Origin: Firmicutes bacterium UBA4881
Lineage (GTDB): Bacteria > Bacillota > DTU065
Assembly (NCBI GenBank): GCA_002399235.1
Contig: DHDH01000039.1
Span: 71,063-104,688 of the forward strand
DNA: 33,626 nt
Direction: 5' to 3'
Position numbers and translations under genes: made by a program. Shown here one piece after another: positions 24,984 through 31,860 of the stretch. The notes under the pieces are model-generated. The model did not search any database. It worked only from the letters and a program-made list of their open reading frames with translations, and was not told where the DNA came from. Positions within the stretch are counted from its first letter, which is position 1. Each line of letters starts with the position of its first letter.

Positions 24984-25822
24984 AAAACATCGCTCTTACC
25001 ATCTCTTATGATGGTAGTGATTTTGCTGGTTTTCAAAGACAACCTAACCAAAGAACAATTCAAGGTGAACTAGAAGCAGCTCTTGGTAGATTAGAAGGCG
25101 AAATACCTGTAGTGTATGGCGCTGGTAGAACTGATTCTGGGGTGCATGCTGTAGGGCAGGTAGTTAATTTTTTTAGCAAAAAAGATCTACCAGTCTCAGC
25201 TTACCTCAAAGGATTAAATACCTTATTGCCAGATGATTTGAAAGTCAAAAAAGTAGCTTTTGTCTCAAAGGATTTTCATGCACGAAAAAGTGCCAAAGCT
25301 AAAGAATACCATTATTGGTTACGGCTAAGTGAAACTCCATCGCCCATTGGAATTAAAGCCTTATGGCTTTCTGAGACTTTAGATATTACCGCTATGGCAG
25401 AAGCACTGAAACATTTTGAAGGTCGCCATGATTTTCAAGGTTTTCGTTCGACAGGTAGTTCAGTAGAAAGTTCTATTCGAACTGTTTATCAAACTGGTTC
25501 TAGACAAATTGGTGATCTAGTTGTTTTTTCGATAACAGCTGATGGCTTCCTATATAACATGGTACGGATAATAATGGGCACACTTTTAGAGGTAGGTAGG
25601 AAACGGCTTAGTGCGAATATTATACCAGAGATTATTCAAAGCCTTAATCGGAGTAGAGCTGGTACAACAGCTCCTGCAACTGGTTTATACCTCTACCAAG
25701 TTTATTATCACCAGGAGTTAGAATTTTTGTTTAATAAAAATTCTCACCAATCGACTGTTAGCAACCAGAATAGTATCGAACTTAAGCGGAATAATCTTGA
25801 CATAATTGGTTATTTCACTTAA
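24980..25822 (+). CDS. truA: tRNA pseudouridine(38-40) synthase TruA with C-terminal tail
   Basis: TruA makes pseudouridine in the tRNA anticodon arm. The 280-aa protein has the catalytic aspartate D52 in GAGRTDSGVHAVGQ, and RIIMGTLLEVGRKRLS plus APATGLYLYQVYY near the usual end. About 35 extra residues follow (NKNSHQSTVSNQNSIELKR and on), which the family normally lacks. The tail overlaps a consensus promoter for rplM, and the stop TAA lies in its -10 box. The start TTG overlaps the ecfT stop. Confidence 0.94.
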   Translation: MKNIALTISYDGSDFAGFQRQPNQRTIQGELEAALGRLEGEIPVVYGAGRTDSGVHAVGQVVNFFSKKDLPVSAYLKGLNTLLPDDLKVKKVAFVSKDFHARKSAKAKEYHYWLRLSETPSPIGIKALWLSETLDITAMAEALKHFEGRHDFQGFRSTGSSVESSIRTVYQTGSRQIGDLVVFSITADGFLYNMVRIIMGTLLEVGRKRLSANIIPEIIQSLNRSRAGTTAPATGLYLYQVYYHQELEFLFNKNSHQSTVSNQNSIELKRNNLDIIGYFT

Positions 25823-25825
25823 AAT
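25797..25825 (+). promoter_or_regulatory. Consensus sigma-A promoter for rplM-rpsI
   Basis: TTGACA at 25797-25802, a 17-nt spacer, and TAAAAT at 25820-25825. Transcription would start near 25832, giving a leader of about 90 nt before rplM. This is the best promoter match in the window, and it overlaps the end of truA. Confidence 0.75.
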
Positions 25826-25831
25826 AACATC

Positions 25832-25921
25832 TGTGGTATCATGTCAGCGGTTTTGGGCATTAGAGCCCCAATGCCTTCAGGATCGTGGCAGCGATACAGG
25901 TGTCTGAAGGAGGGACAGGAT
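25832..25921 (+). promoter_or_regulatory. rplM leader, candidate L13 autoregulatory element
   Basis: The about 90-nt leader can form several stems. GGCATT pairs with AATGCC near 25857-25876, and CTTCAG (about 25875-25880) pairs with CTGAAG (about 25904-25909). The second stem reaches into the rplM ribosome binding site CTGAAGGAGGG. L13 leaders at this position are known in Bacillota. I could not check the fold against that model, so identity is inferred from place and structure. Confidence 0.45.
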
Positions 25922-26350
25922 TTGAAGACTTTTCAGGGCAACTCTGATAATGTAGAGATAAAATGGTACCTTGTCGATGCAGAGGGTCAAACTCTTGGTC
26001 GACTTGCTTCACAGATTGCTATGATTATTCGTGGCAAGAATAAGCCTACTTATACGCCCTATGCCGATACAGGTGATTTTGTCGTTGTTATAAATGCTGA
26101 TAAGATACATGTTACTGGTAATAAAATGAATGACAAGATTTACTATAATCATACAGGTTATCCAGGTGGATTAAAGCAGAGAACATTAAAGCAGATGCTA
26201 CAAGCTAAGCCCGAAGAAGTTCTGCGCCGTGCCATCTGGGGTATGCTTCCTCACAATAGGCTCGGACGGAAGCTGATGGGTAAAGTTAAGATTTATGCCG
26301 GTACTGAGCATCCTCATGAAGCTCAGCAACCAGTGCTTCTGTCTTTGTAA
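25922..26350 (+). CDS. rplM: 50S ribosomal protein L13
   Basis: L13 is an early 50S assembly protein. I chose TTG at 25922: AAGGAGGG ends 8 nt upstream and the protein (142 aa) starts KTFQGNSDNVEIKWYLVDA, as the family does. An upstream ATG at 25841 would add 27 residues translated from the leader and is rejected. LGRLASQIAMIIRGKNKPTY and AIWGMLPHNRLGR are conserved. rpsI follows after 22 nt, the universal pair. Confidence 0.96.
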   Translation: MKTFQGNSDNVEIKWYLVDAEGQTLGRLASQIAMIIRGKNKPTYTPYADTGDFVVVINADKIHVTGNKMNDKIYYNHTGYPGGLKQRTLKQMLQAKPEEVLRRAIWGMLPHNRLGRKLMGKVKIYAGTEHPHEAQQPVLLSL

Positions 26351-26372
26351 TTAATCGAAGGGAGGATGCAAC

Positions 26373-26765
26373 GTGGCTCAATTAGCTTATTATGGAACTG
26401 GTCGTAGAAAGACTTCAGTAGCTCGTGTTAGAGTGAAGCCTGGCCAGGGACTTATTAAAGTAAATGGTAAAAAACTTGATGAATATTTTGGACGTAAGGT
26501 TTTACAGACTATTGTCAAACAACCTTTAGTGACCGCTGGTGTTGAGGGTAAGTATGATATTATTGCCAACGTCACAGGTGGAGGCAATAGCGGACAGGCT
26601 GGCGCTGTTAGACATGGCCTAGCTAGAGCATTGCAGGTGGCTGATCCTTCATTCCGCCCAGCTCTCAAGAAAGCTGGCTTCCTTACTCGCGATCCTCGCA
26701 TGAAGGAACGTAAGAAGTACGGTTTGAAGAAAGCTCGCAAAGCTCCACAATTCTCCAAACGCTAA
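26373..26765 (+). CDS. rpsI: 30S ribosomal protein S9
   Basis: S9 reaches P-site tRNA with its C-terminal tail. The 130-aa protein has YYGTGRRKTSVARVRVKPG, GGGNSGQAGAVRHGLARAL and the conserved end ARKAPQFSKR. GTG start with GAAGGGAGG upstream. An intrinsic terminator follows 8 nt after the stop. Confidence 0.97.
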   Translation: MAQLAYYGTGRRKTSVARVRVKPGQGLIKVNGKKLDEYFGRKVLQTIVKQPLVTAGVEGKYDIIANVTGGGNSGQAGAVRHGLARALQVADPSFRPALKKAGFLTRDPRMKERKKYGLKKARKAPQFSKR

Positions 26766-26773
26766 AACAATTG

Positions 26774-26805
26774 GCCCTATGGTCTTCCATGGGGCTTTTT
26801 CTTTT
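26774..26805 (+). terminator. Intrinsic terminator after rpsI
   Basis: GCCCTATGG (26774-26782) pairs with CCATGGGGC (26787-26795) with one G-T pair, loop TCTT, then TTTTTCTTTT. The T-run ends directly against the AGGAGG of the next gene. Confidence 0.8.
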
Positions 26806-26820
26806 AGGAGGCACAAGAAG

Positions 26821-27636
26821 ATGAGGATTAGCATGCAGTGGCACTTAAAAGATAATATCCCAGTTAGAGTTGGTAAAAATGAATGGCGCCAGGTAGCTAT
26901 GTTTCAACCAGGTCTGTGGCGAGTAGATAAACCAGTATATGACCTAAGTTTTCTTGAACCTGACAACTATGAGATAGTGATTGCTAATTCTAAATATGAT
27001 GTAGCACTTTTAAGTGATGCGGTGGCAGAAATAGTAATTTACTTAACTGAGAATGGTATTAAAGAAGTGGATCTGGCGATAAGAGTAGTAGGCGAAAAGA
27101 AAGTGTTAGCTGATGAAATGCGTCGTCTCTTTGGCAGTTGGGTTTATGGTAAAATACAGACTGTCAATAAGCCTACTGGTAAGAAAATATTAAAGGCGCA
27201 GCAAATGGGCGCCAATCCCATTATTAGTAGTGATAAAACTGTTTATGTAGTACCAACAGGAAAAGGAACTATTCATTGTTTTACAGGTGATAAATGTGAA
27301 GCAGAGAATGAATATAACAAGCAGTGTGGTGCCGATGTTCCTCGAGCTGACTTAGTGATTGCCTATGATTCAGCTATGAAAAAGAGTGCTCAATTTGGCA
27401 ACGAAGAGAGAACAGTTAGGCAGACAGAGAAGATACAATCTTTGTTAAAACCAGGTGGTAAAGGTATATTAGTTGCTGAAGGAGCTAGCGCAAGCATCTC
27501 GGGAGATATTTTGGTAACAACTAAAGATAAACTAGATCAAGCTATCTTAGCCTTAGACGAAAAGAAAGACACTCCTTGGGAACAGGTAGTATTGTTTTTT
27601 GATTTAGCCTATACAGAGATAATGAATATTCTATAA
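26821..27636 (+). CDS. Conserved-looking hypothetical protein, family not recognised
   Basis: A 271-aa soluble protein with no signal peptide or membrane segment. I do not recognise the family. The start ATG is 9 nt after AGGAGG (26806-26811); an ATG at 26779 lies inside the terminator and is rejected. It looks alpha/beta: a strand-rich N terminus, then DLAIRVVGEKKVLADEMRR, and a central TVYVVPTGKGTIHCFTGDKC with three cysteines within 27 residues. RADLVIAYDSAMKKSAQ follows. No promoter fits between the rpsI terminator and its ribosome binding site, so it may depend on readthrough. Codon use is like its neighbours. Confidence 0.75.
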   Translation: MRISMQWHLKDNIPVRVGKNEWRQVAMFQPGLWRVDKPVYDLSFLEPDNYEIVIANSKYDVALLSDAVAEIVIYLTENGIKEVDLAIRVVGEKKVLADEMRRLFGSWVYGKIQTVNKPTGKKILKAQQMGANPIISSDKTVYVVPTGKGTIHCFTGDKCEAENEYNKQCGADVPRADLVIAYDSAMKKSAQFGNEERTVRQTEKIQSLLKPGGKGILVAEGASASISGDILVTTKDKLDQAILALDEKKDTPWEQVVLFFDLAYTEIMNIL

Positions 27637-27663
27637 GAGTGTTTAAACGCTCTTATAGAATAT
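27626..27663. repeat. 38-nt near-perfect inverted repeat at the end of the hypothetical gene
   Basis: Arms of ATATTCTATAAGAG and CTCTTATAGAATAT flank TGTTTAAACG, whose GTTT/AAAC also pairs, with one T-G pair. It covers the stop codon (27634-27636). No strong T-run follows, so it may be a weak terminator, an mRNA-end stabiliser or a protein-binding dyad. Confidence 0.6.
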
Positions 27664-27970
27664 AATAAAGGCTAGGGTAGGTGTTTGGAGTACTTTCGAA
27701 GAAGATTGGTAAAAGACAGAAAGTCTCTAAAACATCAAACGATAGCTTTATTACATAGATAAAATAAGTTATGTTAAGGTGTTTCTAGGTGAGGATAACG
27801 AAGAGTAGGTTACCAACTATTTTACTAGGGTGTTTGTCGATCTCTATATAGAAGATAAAAGGTTATTAAATGGTTTCCAGGAAAGTATAAACAGTGGCAA
27901 CATGTGTAAATTAAAAAAGGTGACCTTTGGTAGGTCACCGTCTAAAAAACTATTAAGAAGAGAGAAAAGA
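27664..27970. other. Non-coding stretch, no supported gene
   Basis: With the repeat just before it, this gap runs over 330 nt between the hypothetical gene and the minus-strand lipoprotein. Two short stretches on the plus strand read like protein (about 27682-27765 and 27779-27915) but lie in different frames and contain stops. They have no ribosome binding site. They may be gene remains or chance. The only clear element is the minus-strand terminator at 27913-27939. Confidence 0.4.
27913..27939 (-). terminator. Intrinsic terminator of the minus-strand lipoprotein gene
   Basis: On the minus strand GGTGACC pairs with GGTCACC across a 7-nt loop and is followed by six T residues. It lies about 30 nt after the lipoprotein stop codon. 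Confidence 0.8.
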
Positions 27971-28432
27971 TCAGTCAGCGATAATTTTATAAGTAGAAAT
28001 CTTCCCTTCGACGATCTCAGCACGGATTGTAGCTAAGCGTCCTGACTTACTTGCTTCTAGCTTGATGGAGCTTTCATCAACAGCCTTTTTGACAATATCC
28101 CAACCAAAGTTAGGGAGTTCTCTTTCATAGAATGTGGTAAATTCTTCTGGAGTAGCATTAATATTAAAGATAACAGTGAGAACATTACCACCTATACTAC
28201 GAGATTCTTCACTAGATCCAACATAGAGTGGGACACCTTGAACGTCTTCGTATTGTTTAGCTCCAAAGTCTAAAGTCGATTTAAAACGATCAAGTTCATT
28301 TGTGGAGACAGGAGATTGATAAGTAGCATCATCTTTAGAATCATTAGCCTTTTTACCACAGCCACTTAACAACATAGCAGCTAAAACGATAAATACAAGA
28401 ACTGACAGAGTTCTAACTTTAAATTTGCTCAT
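27971..28432 (-). CDS. Small secreted lipoprotein of unknown function
   Basis: The 153-aa protein has a lipoprotein signal peptide: positive KFKVR start, hydrophobic core, and lipobox LSGC with C25. About 30 polar residues follow, then a compact domain with GVPLYVG, TTFYERELPNFGW and a strand-rich C terminus. The pattern of a low-complexity linker, a VPLY segment and FY..EL...GW resembles a loose family of small bacterial lipoproteins of unknown role; that likeness is from memory. AAGGGGG is 7 nt before the ATG. It is transcribed away from the helicase gene, with the two promoters between them. Confidence 0.85.
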   Translation of the reverse strand: MSKFKVRTLSVLVFIVLAAMLLSGCGKKANDSKDDATYQSPVSTNELDRFKSTLDFGAKQYEDVQGVPLYVGSSEESRSIGGNVLTVIFNINATPEEFTTFYERELPNFGWDIVKKAVDESSIKLEASKSGRLATIRAEIVEGKISTYKIIAD

Positions 28433-28462
28433 ACTAATGCCCCCTTAAGCATTTATATGTAA

Positions 28463-28471
28463 ATTATATCA
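28463..28471 (-). promoter_or_regulatory. Extended -10 promoter of the lipoprotein gene
   Basis: On the minus strand TGATATAAT gives a perfect -10 with the TGN extension. No good -35 is seen 17 nt further up. A start about 7 nt downstream leaves a leader of roughly 25 nt. Confidence 0.55.
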
Positions 28472-28525
28472 TGTTTCGCAAGTCTATCCCAGAAGGTTCA
28501 AGAGGTAGTATCTGATTACTTACTG

Positions 28526-28534
28526 TGTTAAAAT
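28526..28534 (+). promoter_or_regulatory. Possible extended -10 promoter of the helicase gene
   Basis: TGTTAAAAT matches an extended -10 element 38 nt before the proposed helicase start. A matching -35 is not seen, so this is tentative. Confidence 0.35.
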
Positions 28535-28572
28535 TAATTGTAAGCCCAAACCAAGGCAGAGGAGGAATACAG

Positions 28573-30831
28573 TTGCCCACACCTATCGAAACCTATCGAG
28601 GTCTTATCTTGGATGATTTTCAAAAACAAGCCATCTCTGCGCTTTTAGAGGGTAAGTCAGTTTTGGTTTCAGCACCAACTGGCGTTGGCAAAACATTAAT
28701 CGCCGACTATCTAATCGAGGATTGTCAAAAACGAGGTCAAGAAGTTATTTATACTGCACCTATTAAAGCTTTGAGTAATCAGAAGTTTAAACAATTTAAA
28801 CAGTTATTTGGTGAAGCCCAAGTTGGTATTATTACTGGCGATGTAGTTATTAACAGCCAAGCGCCAATTAAGATCATGACTACAGAGATCTTCCGCAATA
28901 TCTTACACTCAAGACCAGAAGATTTTAGCCATTCTAGTCATGTGATATTTGACGAGGTCCATTTTATTGGCGATGAAGATAGAGGTGCTGTGTGGGAAGA
29001 AGCTATAATTTTAATGCCTGAGAATATGCGTCTTTTAGGTCTTTCCGCGACAATACCTAACGCAGGTGAGTTGGCTGAGTGGCTTAGATATATTCGTAAA
29101 GAAGAGATTGAGGTAATTACTCATACCGAAAGAGCTGTACCTCTACAACACTCAGTTTATATTCCTTATGCTGGTATTGCCTCTCTCCAAGAAGTAGACA
29201 CAATAATTTCTGGCAACCAAATGCAATATTCAGGATTTGTGGCTAGTCATTTAGATCTGATTAAAGCTATTAAAGGGCAATATCTACCTTGCCTTTATTT
29301 CGTTTTTTCACGTAAACAATGTGAGATTAAAGCTAAAGAACTAGCAGAAAACTCTAACTTTCTTTCTAGAGAAGAGAAAAGGCAGGTTCTTGCTTACTTT
29401 GACGAACAGATAGAACCTTATAATATTAACGACATTCCTAGTGTTAAAAGGATGCGCCAACTTCTAGCTAAAGGTATTGGTGTGCATCATGCTGGACTTT
29501 TGCCTGTGTTAAAGGATATTGTTGAAGAACTGTTTTCTCGCAGATTAATTCAAGTTCTCTATTGTACAGAAACCTTTGCTGTAGGTATTAATATGCCTGT
29601 TAAAGCAGTTTGTTTTGATTCTGTAGAGAAATATGATGGCGTAGATTTTCGTCCCATGCAAGCACAAGAGTATTTCCAAATGGCTGGTAGAGCTGGAAGA
29701 AGAGGCATAGATAAAGAAGGTCATTCATTTATCCTTGTTAATCTTTTTCATTATAATGTTGAAGATTATAATCATCTCAAAGAAAGTAATGTTGAGAAAC
29801 TGCAGAGTCGCTTCCGTCTTTCTTACAACACGATCTTGCACTTAGTAGATGGTAAAGATGAAAATATAACTCAGATGTTGTTGGAAAAAAGTTTTGCAGC
29901 CTACTTAAGAAATCGAGATCTATATTTAGTTGAAGATGCGATAGATGCTTTAGAAGAACACTATAATTCTTTAGAAAACTATGGATGTAAGCTAGCTGAC
30001 AATGAGTTATGTCCTTTAGATGAAAAACGTTTAAGAAATAAGCTTTCTACAGTATTAAGAAAGATAAAAACATCGAAAGCATATAAACATCCTAAAGCTA
30101 GAGAGAGGGCTTTACTAGAGAAGAAAGCTCGCTTGGAAGCAAGCTTACAAAAGCCGACTAAACGTTGTAACAATAAGGACAAGCAGAAGTGTCAATTACT
30201 AAAAAAAGAACAAAGTATTTATGAAAGCGAAATTAAAAAGCTTAAAAAAGCTAGAAGAGAGCTATTAAATGAGTTACGTATTGAAGAAGAATATGTAGCT
30301 AAAAAGCAAGTATTAGATGCTCTCGATTATCTCCGAGGTGAACAGCTTTTAGCAAGAGGTAAAATTGCTCTAGATATTCATGTCCAAGAACTTTTTGTCA
30401 CAGAACTCATTGCTTCAGGCTATTTCAATGATGCTGATGTCGCTGAGATCTGTGCGGCTGTAGTAGGTATCGATTTTGATCGGCGTCGTGGAGATGTCAA
30501 AGGACTTAAGCACCAGTTTTTTGAGGTAGAACCATTGATGCAACTTGCAGAAAGGTTGGCAACAATAGAGATTAATTATCTCGGTGATACAACAGTTAAA
30601 TATGATCCTTACCTTTCCGGACAAGCATACCTTTGGGCTAAAGGAGCAACTTTTGAAGAGATATTGAGGTATGGTCAGGTACCTGAAGGCGATTTAGTAG
30701 CTGCTTTTCGCAGAAGCATTGATATCTTAAGACAGATACGTAATACAGTAAGTGGTGATGTTTCGCTAGCTGATAAAATTAGTGAAGCAATTCGGTTAAT
30801 AGATCGAGATGTTGTTTCTGTTAATATTTAA
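28573..30831 (+). CDS. Ski2/Mtr4-like DEVH-box helicase with DSHCT C-terminal domain
   Basis: A 752-aa superfamily 2 helicase. Counting from TTG at 28573 (GAGGAGG 7 nt upstream), motif I APTGVGKT is at 34-41, motif Ia TAPIKALSNQK near 61-71, motif II DEVH at 127-130, motif III SAT at 158-160, HHAGLLP at 305-311 and motif VI QMAGRAGRRG at 369-378. A lysine-rich coiled-coil-like stretch spans about 500-580. The rest matches the DSHCT domain (LWAKGATFEEILR, EGDLVAAFRRSIDILRQI). Ski2 and Mtr4 relatives unwind RNA for 3'-5' decay. Four cysteines (472, 480, 532, 540) flank the coiled part and may bind metal. Substrate is inferred, not shown. Confidence 0.9.
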   Translation: MPTPIETYRGLILDDFQKQAISALLEGKSVLVSAPTGVGKTLIADYLIEDCQKRGQEVIYTAPIKALSNQKFKQFKQLFGEAQVGIITGDVVINSQAPIKIMTTEIFRNILHSRPEDFSHSSHVIFDEVHFIGDEDRGAVWEEAIILMPENMRLLGLSATIPNAGELAEWLRYIRKEEIEVITHTERAVPLQHSVYIPYAGIASLQEVDTIISGNQMQYSGFVASHLDLIKAIKGQYLPCLYFVFSRKQCEIKAKELAENSNFLSREEKRQVLAYFDEQIEPYNINDIPSVKRMRQLLAKGIGVHHAGLLPVLKDIVEELFSRRLIQVLYCTETFAVGINMPVKAVCFDSVEKYDGVDFRPMQAQEYFQMAGRAGRRGIDKEGHSFILVNLFHYNVEDYNHLKESNVEKLQSRFRLSYNTILHLVDGKDENITQMLLEKSFAAYLRNRDLYLVEDAIDALEEHYNSLENYGCKLADNELCPLDEKRLRNKLSTVLRKIKTSKAYKHPKARERALLEKKARLEASLQKPTKRCNNKDKQKCQLLKKEQSIYESEIKKLKKARRELLNELRIEEEYVAKKQVLDALDYLRGEQLLARGKIALDIHVQELFVTELIASGYFNDADVAEICAAVVGIDFDRRRGDVKGLKHQFFEVEPLMQLAERLATIEINYLGDTTVKYDPYLSGQAYLWAKGATFEEILRYGQVPEGDLVAAFRRSIDILRQIRNTVSGDVSLADKISEAIRLIDRDVVSVNI

Positions 30832-30840
30832 TAAGAGTCC

Positions 30841-30869
30841 GGCTTAGAAACCTAGGCCACCTTGTTTTT
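30841..30869 (+). terminator. Possible weak terminator after the helicase gene
   Basis: GGCTTAG (30841-30847) pairs with CTAGGCC (30852-30858) with one G-T pair, followed by ACCTTGTTTTT. The stem is short, so readthrough into the exonuclease gene is plausible. Confidence 0.5.
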
Positions 30870-30886
30870 AGGGGAGGAGGACTTGG

Positions 30887-31762
30887 GTGTATCTTTTTCT
30901 TGATTTAGAAATGAACACTTGGAAAAATGTTTCCGGTGGGCTATGTAGTGAGGTTATTGAGATTGGTGCAGTGTTAATGGATAGTGACCAAAAGATACTT
31001 AATACCTTTAGTGAGCTCGTTAGGCCTACTCATAAAAAGAGACTGTCGCCTTATTGTTTGAAACTTACAGGTATTAGTAAAGGCAAATTAGAAAATGCTT
31101 TACCTCTTGAAGTAATTTTAGTTCAAATGTGCGAATGGGCTAACGGATATCAAAAGATTGAGGGAATATATTCTTGGAATGAAAGTGATTATAGACAGAT
31201 AATCAAAGAGTGTGAAGTTAAGGGAATTAAAACTCCTTTAATAGATGCCTTAGAAAGGTCGTACATTGATTATCAGCAAGTATTTGGTCAAAAGTTCGAT
31301 TGGCAAACATGTGGTTTAGCTGATGCCTTAGATCTTTTTAATATTAAACAATCTGGCAAAGCTCATCGAGCTTTAAATGATGCTATGGATGTAGCTAGGC
31401 TTTATAAAAAAATGAATAAGCTACAAAAAGATCCTAAGCGAACTAATTTTATTAAAGAGCAAGCTCAACTCAAAAAGATAGAAAAGTTAAATCCTGTTGT
31501 TCGTAATATTAAAGAGATGTCCCTAGGTAAACAGGTCAGTAACGAATTAGAAAGCAAGATAAAAGAAATGGTTGCTAATGAATTTTATACTGATTTAAAT
31601 AGAGTATATAAAAAGTACAACGCTAGAGACATTATTGCAGCTCTTCCCGAATTAAAAGGTTGGTTAATGGTTTTAGAAGGCATTATGATCGAATTAAAGG
31701 ACGATAATGCTACTAAAGAAACTGCCGCCTCTTCTTTGCGAGAAGTAGCTACAGGAAGATAA
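30887..31762 (+). CDS. DEDDh 3'-5' exonuclease of the DnaQ/KapD type
   Basis: The 291-aa protein has a DEDDh exonuclease domain over about residues 1-180. D6 and E8 (FLDLEMN) form ExoI, D101 (SWNESDYRQI) ExoII, and H160 with D165 (HRALNDAMDVA) ExoIII, so all five catalytic residues are present. VIEIGAVLMD and the later HRAL segment are typical. The last 110 residues are charged, probably helical, and not recognised. It starts at GTG with GGGGAGGAGG 6 nt upstream. The substrate could be DNA or RNA. Being 55 nt after an RNA-helicase-like gene hints at RNA, which is inference. Confidence 0.88.
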   Translation: MYLFLDLEMNTWKNVSGGLCSEVIEIGAVLMDSDQKILNTFSELVRPTHKKRLSPYCLKLTGISKGKLENALPLEVILVQMCEWANGYQKIEGIYSWNESDYRQIIKECEVKGIKTPLIDALERSYIDYQQVFGQKFDWQTCGLADALDLFNIKQSGKAHRALNDAMDVARLYKKMNKLQKDPKRTNFIKEQAQLKKIEKLNPVVRNIKEMSLGKQVSNELESKIKEMVANEFYTDLNRVYKKYNARDIIAALPELKGWLMVLEGIMIELKDDNATKETAASSLREVATGR

Positions 31763-31800
31763 AAAGAAGTGGAAAGCGAAGAGCTTTCCACTTCTTTTTT
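31761..31800. terminator. Strong bidirectional terminator after the exonuclease gene
   Basis: A 17-bp perfect stem (31761-31777 with 31783-31799) has a GAAGA loop, an A-run on the left and a T-run on the right. It ends the plus-strand transcript and could also stop minus-strand transcription. Confidence 0.9.
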
Positions 31801-31813
31801 CTCTGATTATAAT

Positions 31814-31852
31814 AAAAAAATGAGGTGGTCTAAATTTAGTAAGATCACCTCA
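31814..31852 (-). terminator. Intrinsic terminator of the TPR gene
   Basis: TGAGGTGGTC (31821-31830) pairs with GATCACCTCA (31843-31852) with one G-T mismatch. Seven A residues on the plus strand (31814-31820) give a T-run for the minus-strand transcript. Confidence 0.75.
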
Positions 31853-31860
31853 TCAAATTA

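Noticed and set aside
25841..25921. Longer L13 starting at an upstream ATG
   Set aside because: The extra 27 residues come from the structured leader, and the family N terminus matches the TTG with its strong ribosome binding site.
26779..26820. Upstream ATG for the protein after rpsI
   Set aside because: It falls inside the terminator hairpin and upstream of the good AGGAGG site.
27830..28036. Plus-strand open frame overlapping the lipoprotein gene
   Set aside because: It runs through the minus-strand terminator and the end of a well-supported gene, with no ribosome binding site.
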